A DNA stretch of 64,000 nucleotides from Roseateles_B sp051857535. GTDB taxonomy: Bacteria; Pseudomonadota; Gammaproteobacteria; Burkholderiales; Burkholderiaceae_C. The stretch covers positions 186,001 through 250,000 of the forward strand of contig NZ_JBPZGY010000005.1 of assembly GCF_051857535.1 (NCBI RefSeq), given 5' to 3'. How positions within the stretch are numbered: position 1 is the first letter of the stretch; the number at the start of each line of letters is the position of its first letter. This document shows positions 62,690 to 64,000 of this stretch, piece by piece. Below the pieces are notes generated by a model. That model did not search any database. It had not been told where the DNA came from and saw nothing but the letters and a program-made list of their open reading frames with translations. A program made the translations under genes and the position numbers.

Positions 62690-63079
62690 TCAGGCCTCGG
62701 CCGCGGTACAGACCACGGCCAGCTTGTTGCCGTCCAGGTCGCGGAAGTAGGCGGCGTAGAAATTCGGTGCGTAGTCGCGCAGGCCCGGCTTGCCCTCGCA
62801 GCGGCCGCCAGCGGCCAGGGCGGCGGCATGCACGGCGTCCACCTGGGCGCGCGTGGCGGCGGCCAGGGCCAGCATGCTGCCGTTGCCCACGGTGGCAGGG
62901 GCGTCGTCGTAGGGCTTGCAGATCCAGAGGAAGGCCTTGGCATCGGGCGCGTCCGGGCCGTAGCCGCAGAACTCGTCGTCGGCATAGGTGCACTTGAGGC
63001 CCAGGGGGGCGAGGGTGGCGTCGTAGAAGCGCTTGGCGGTCGGGCGGTCGTTGCTGCCCAGGGTGGCGTAGGAAAGCAT
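62690..63079 (-). CDS. VOC family protein
   Basis: 129 residues from the ATG at 63079. VOC fold pattern: MLSYATLGSNDRPTAKRFYDATLAPLGLKC, MLALAAATRAQVDAVHAAALAAGG and the C-terminal YAPNFYAAYFRDLDGNKLAVVC. It is a distant relative in layout of the gene at 37305-37685. The reaction is unknown. Confidence 0.92.
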   Translation of the reverse strand: MLSYATLGSNDRPTAKRFYDATLAPLGLKCTYADDEFCGYGPDAPDAKAFLWICKPYDDAPATVGNGSMLALAAATRAQVDAVHAAALAAGGRCEGKPGLRDYAPNFYAAYFRDLDGNKLAVVCTAAEA

Positions 63080-63117
63080 GGCGTGTCTTTCTGAAACGGG
63101 AAGAGGCGGGGAGGGGG

Positions 63118-63558
63118 TCAGGTCATGCGCAGGGGGATGGTGACCGGGCCGTCGTTGACCAGGTGCACCTGCATATCCGCACCGAACTCGCCGCATTGCA
63201 CCAGCGGGTGCTGGCGGCGGGCGAACGTCAGGCAATGCTCGTAGAGATGCCGGCCCAGCTCGGCCGGCGCAGCGCCGATGAAGCTGGGGCGGTTGCCGCC
63301 GCTGGTGTCGGCCGCCAGGGTGAACTGCGAGACGATGAGCAGGCCGCCGCCCACGTCCTGGACGCTGCGGTTCATCTTGCCGGCTTCGTCGCTGAAGACG
63401 CGCAGCTTGAGCACCTTCTGGATCAGCTTCTCGGCGACGGCCTCGGTGTCATCGGGCTCGGCGCAGACCAGCATCAGGAAGCCGGCGCCGATCTGGCCCG
63501 TCACCCGGCCCTCCACCTCGACACGCGCCTCGCGCACGCGCTGCAGGATTGCGATCAT
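63118..63558 (-). CDS. dtd: D-aminoacyl-tRNA deacylase
   Basis: 146 residues, the normal length. MIAILQRVREARVEVEGRVTGQIGAGFLMLV, the active-site SQFTLAADTSGGNRPSF (about residues 76-93) and the GPVT motif near the C-terminus (VNDGPVTIPLRM) are the family landmarks. It removes D-amino acids wrongly attached to tRNA. Its ATG overlaps the stop of the upstream transporter gene by four bases. GGGGTCAGGTCATGC (63114-63128), a variant of the recurring word, sits over its stop codon. Confidence 0.97.
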   Translation of the reverse strand: MIAILQRVREARVEVEGRVTGQIGAGFLMLVCAEPDDTEAVAEKLIQKVLKLRVFSDEAGKMNRSVQDVGGGLLIVSQFTLAADTSGGNRPSFIGAAPAELGRHLYEHCLTFARRQHPLVQCGEFGADMQVHLVNDGPVTIPLRMT

Positions 63559-64000
63559 GGGCCGATGCCCTCCGTGTCCTTGGGGTCGTTGAAGTGCGCC
63601 TCCACGTCCATGGGCAGCAGCTGGATGCTGGCGCGCAGGCCGGGCACGGCCTCCATCAGGGCGCGCTCCACGGCCCCGCGCTCGGCGGCGGCCTGGCCCA
63701 GGGACCAGTTCGAGGGCATGTGCATGTGCATGTCCACGTAGCGGCGCTGGCCCGAGACGCGGGTGGCGATGTGGTCGAAGCGCACCTGCTGGTGGCTGCA
63801 GCGTTCCAGGACGGCGTGGATGGCGGCCTGGCTCTCGGTGTCCAGGGCCTCGTCCATCAGGCCGGCGGCGGATTCCATCACCAGCAGCGCGCCCTCGCGC
63901 AGGATGTTCAGCGCCACCAGCACGGCGATCACCGGGTCCAGCCACAGCCAGCCGGTGGCCATCACGCCAATCAGGCCGGCCACCACGCCGATGGAGGTCC
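63555..64000 (-). CDS. Cation diffusion facilitator transporter, 5' end cut by window edge
   Basis: The last 148 residues of a CDF metal-efflux protein. Seen are the final membrane helices (VVAGLIGVMATGWLWLDPVIAVLVALNILREG), with the metal-site Asp in LDP, and the cytoplasmic tail with FDHIATRVSGQRRYVDMHMHMP. The frame is open to base 64000. It is translationally coupled to dtd. The metal, zinc, cobalt or iron, cannot be told. Confidence 0.9.
   Translation of the reverse strand, partial: TSIGVVAGLIGVMATGWLWLDPVIAVLVALNILREGALLVMESAAGLMDEALDTESQAAIHAVLERCSHQQVRFDHIATRVSGQRRYVDMHMHMPSNWSLGQAAAERGAVERALMEAVPGLRASIQLLPMDVEAHFNDPKDTEGIGP

Overview
The window is chromosomal DNA of high G+C content (by eye about two-thirds or more), with densely packed genes on both strands. 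It reads as a betaproteobacterium of the order Burkholderiales, probably the Rubrivivax/Leptothrix/Roseateles side. The grounds are the dusB-fis-purH gene order, a PEP-CTERM protein, an Ala/Lys/Pro-tailed phasin, Bug-type (TctC) binding proteins, an SOS-controlled imuA-imuB-dnaE2 cassette, and a CCCCCTACCGGC...-type intergenic repeat family. The taxonomic placement is inference. No rRNA, tRNA or CRISPR was found.

Layout. 1-5.6 kb: end of a PlsC-type acyltransferase, a cupredoxin-like periplasmic protein, two small secreted proteins, then an alcohol-oxidising pair (GMC oxidoreductase and coniferyl-aldehyde-type dehydrogenase). 5.6-9 kb: a large palindrome, a terminator, then purH, fis and dusB. 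9-20 kb: a solute-binding protein, a YqaA-type membrane protein, an M32 carboxypeptidase, a PEP-CTERM protein, a patatin-like lipase, a phasin divergent from a 664-residue double-SDR fatty acyl-CoA reductase of the alcohol-forming Marinobacter type, and small enzymes. 20.8-24.2 kb: a GntR/YtrA regulator with a clear palindromic operator driving an ABC ATPase and permease. 24.6-32.6 kb: quinone oxidoreductase divergent from a LysR regulator, nudC, a class D beta-lactamase, an orphan winged-helix/repeat protein, slyX and other small genes. 32.9-40.7 kb: a large TonB-dependent receptor and assorted enzymes and hypothetical genes.

40.86-41.8 kb is a foreign mosaic. It holds a truncated ORF remnant, an NTF2-like secreted gene of lower G+C, a well-formed integron-type attC site, and the left end of an IS110-family insertion sequence reduced to its first transposase codons and abutting the 3' end of dnaE2. 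41.8-48.3 kb is the mutagenesis cassette dnaE2-imuB-imuA, with a near-perfect LexA box upstream of imuA and an in-frame hexamer microsatellite inside dnaE2.

51-60 kb is one long operon: an AMP-forming acyl-CoA synthetase, livG-, livH- and livM-type transporter genes, a binding protein, a livF-type ATPase, a small unknown gene and a PaaK-like CoA ligase. A divergent Crp/Fnr regulator precedes it. The set looks like uptake plus CoA activation of an organic acid. Two copies of a multi-hairpin intergenic repeat lie inside the operon. The window ends with two more binding proteins, a cupin, a VOC protein, dtd, and the end of a cation-diffusion-facilitator gene.

A short word, GGGGTCAGGTCTTGC, recurs through the window in intergenic and coding DNA. 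It also sits beside both edges of the attC/IS mosaic.
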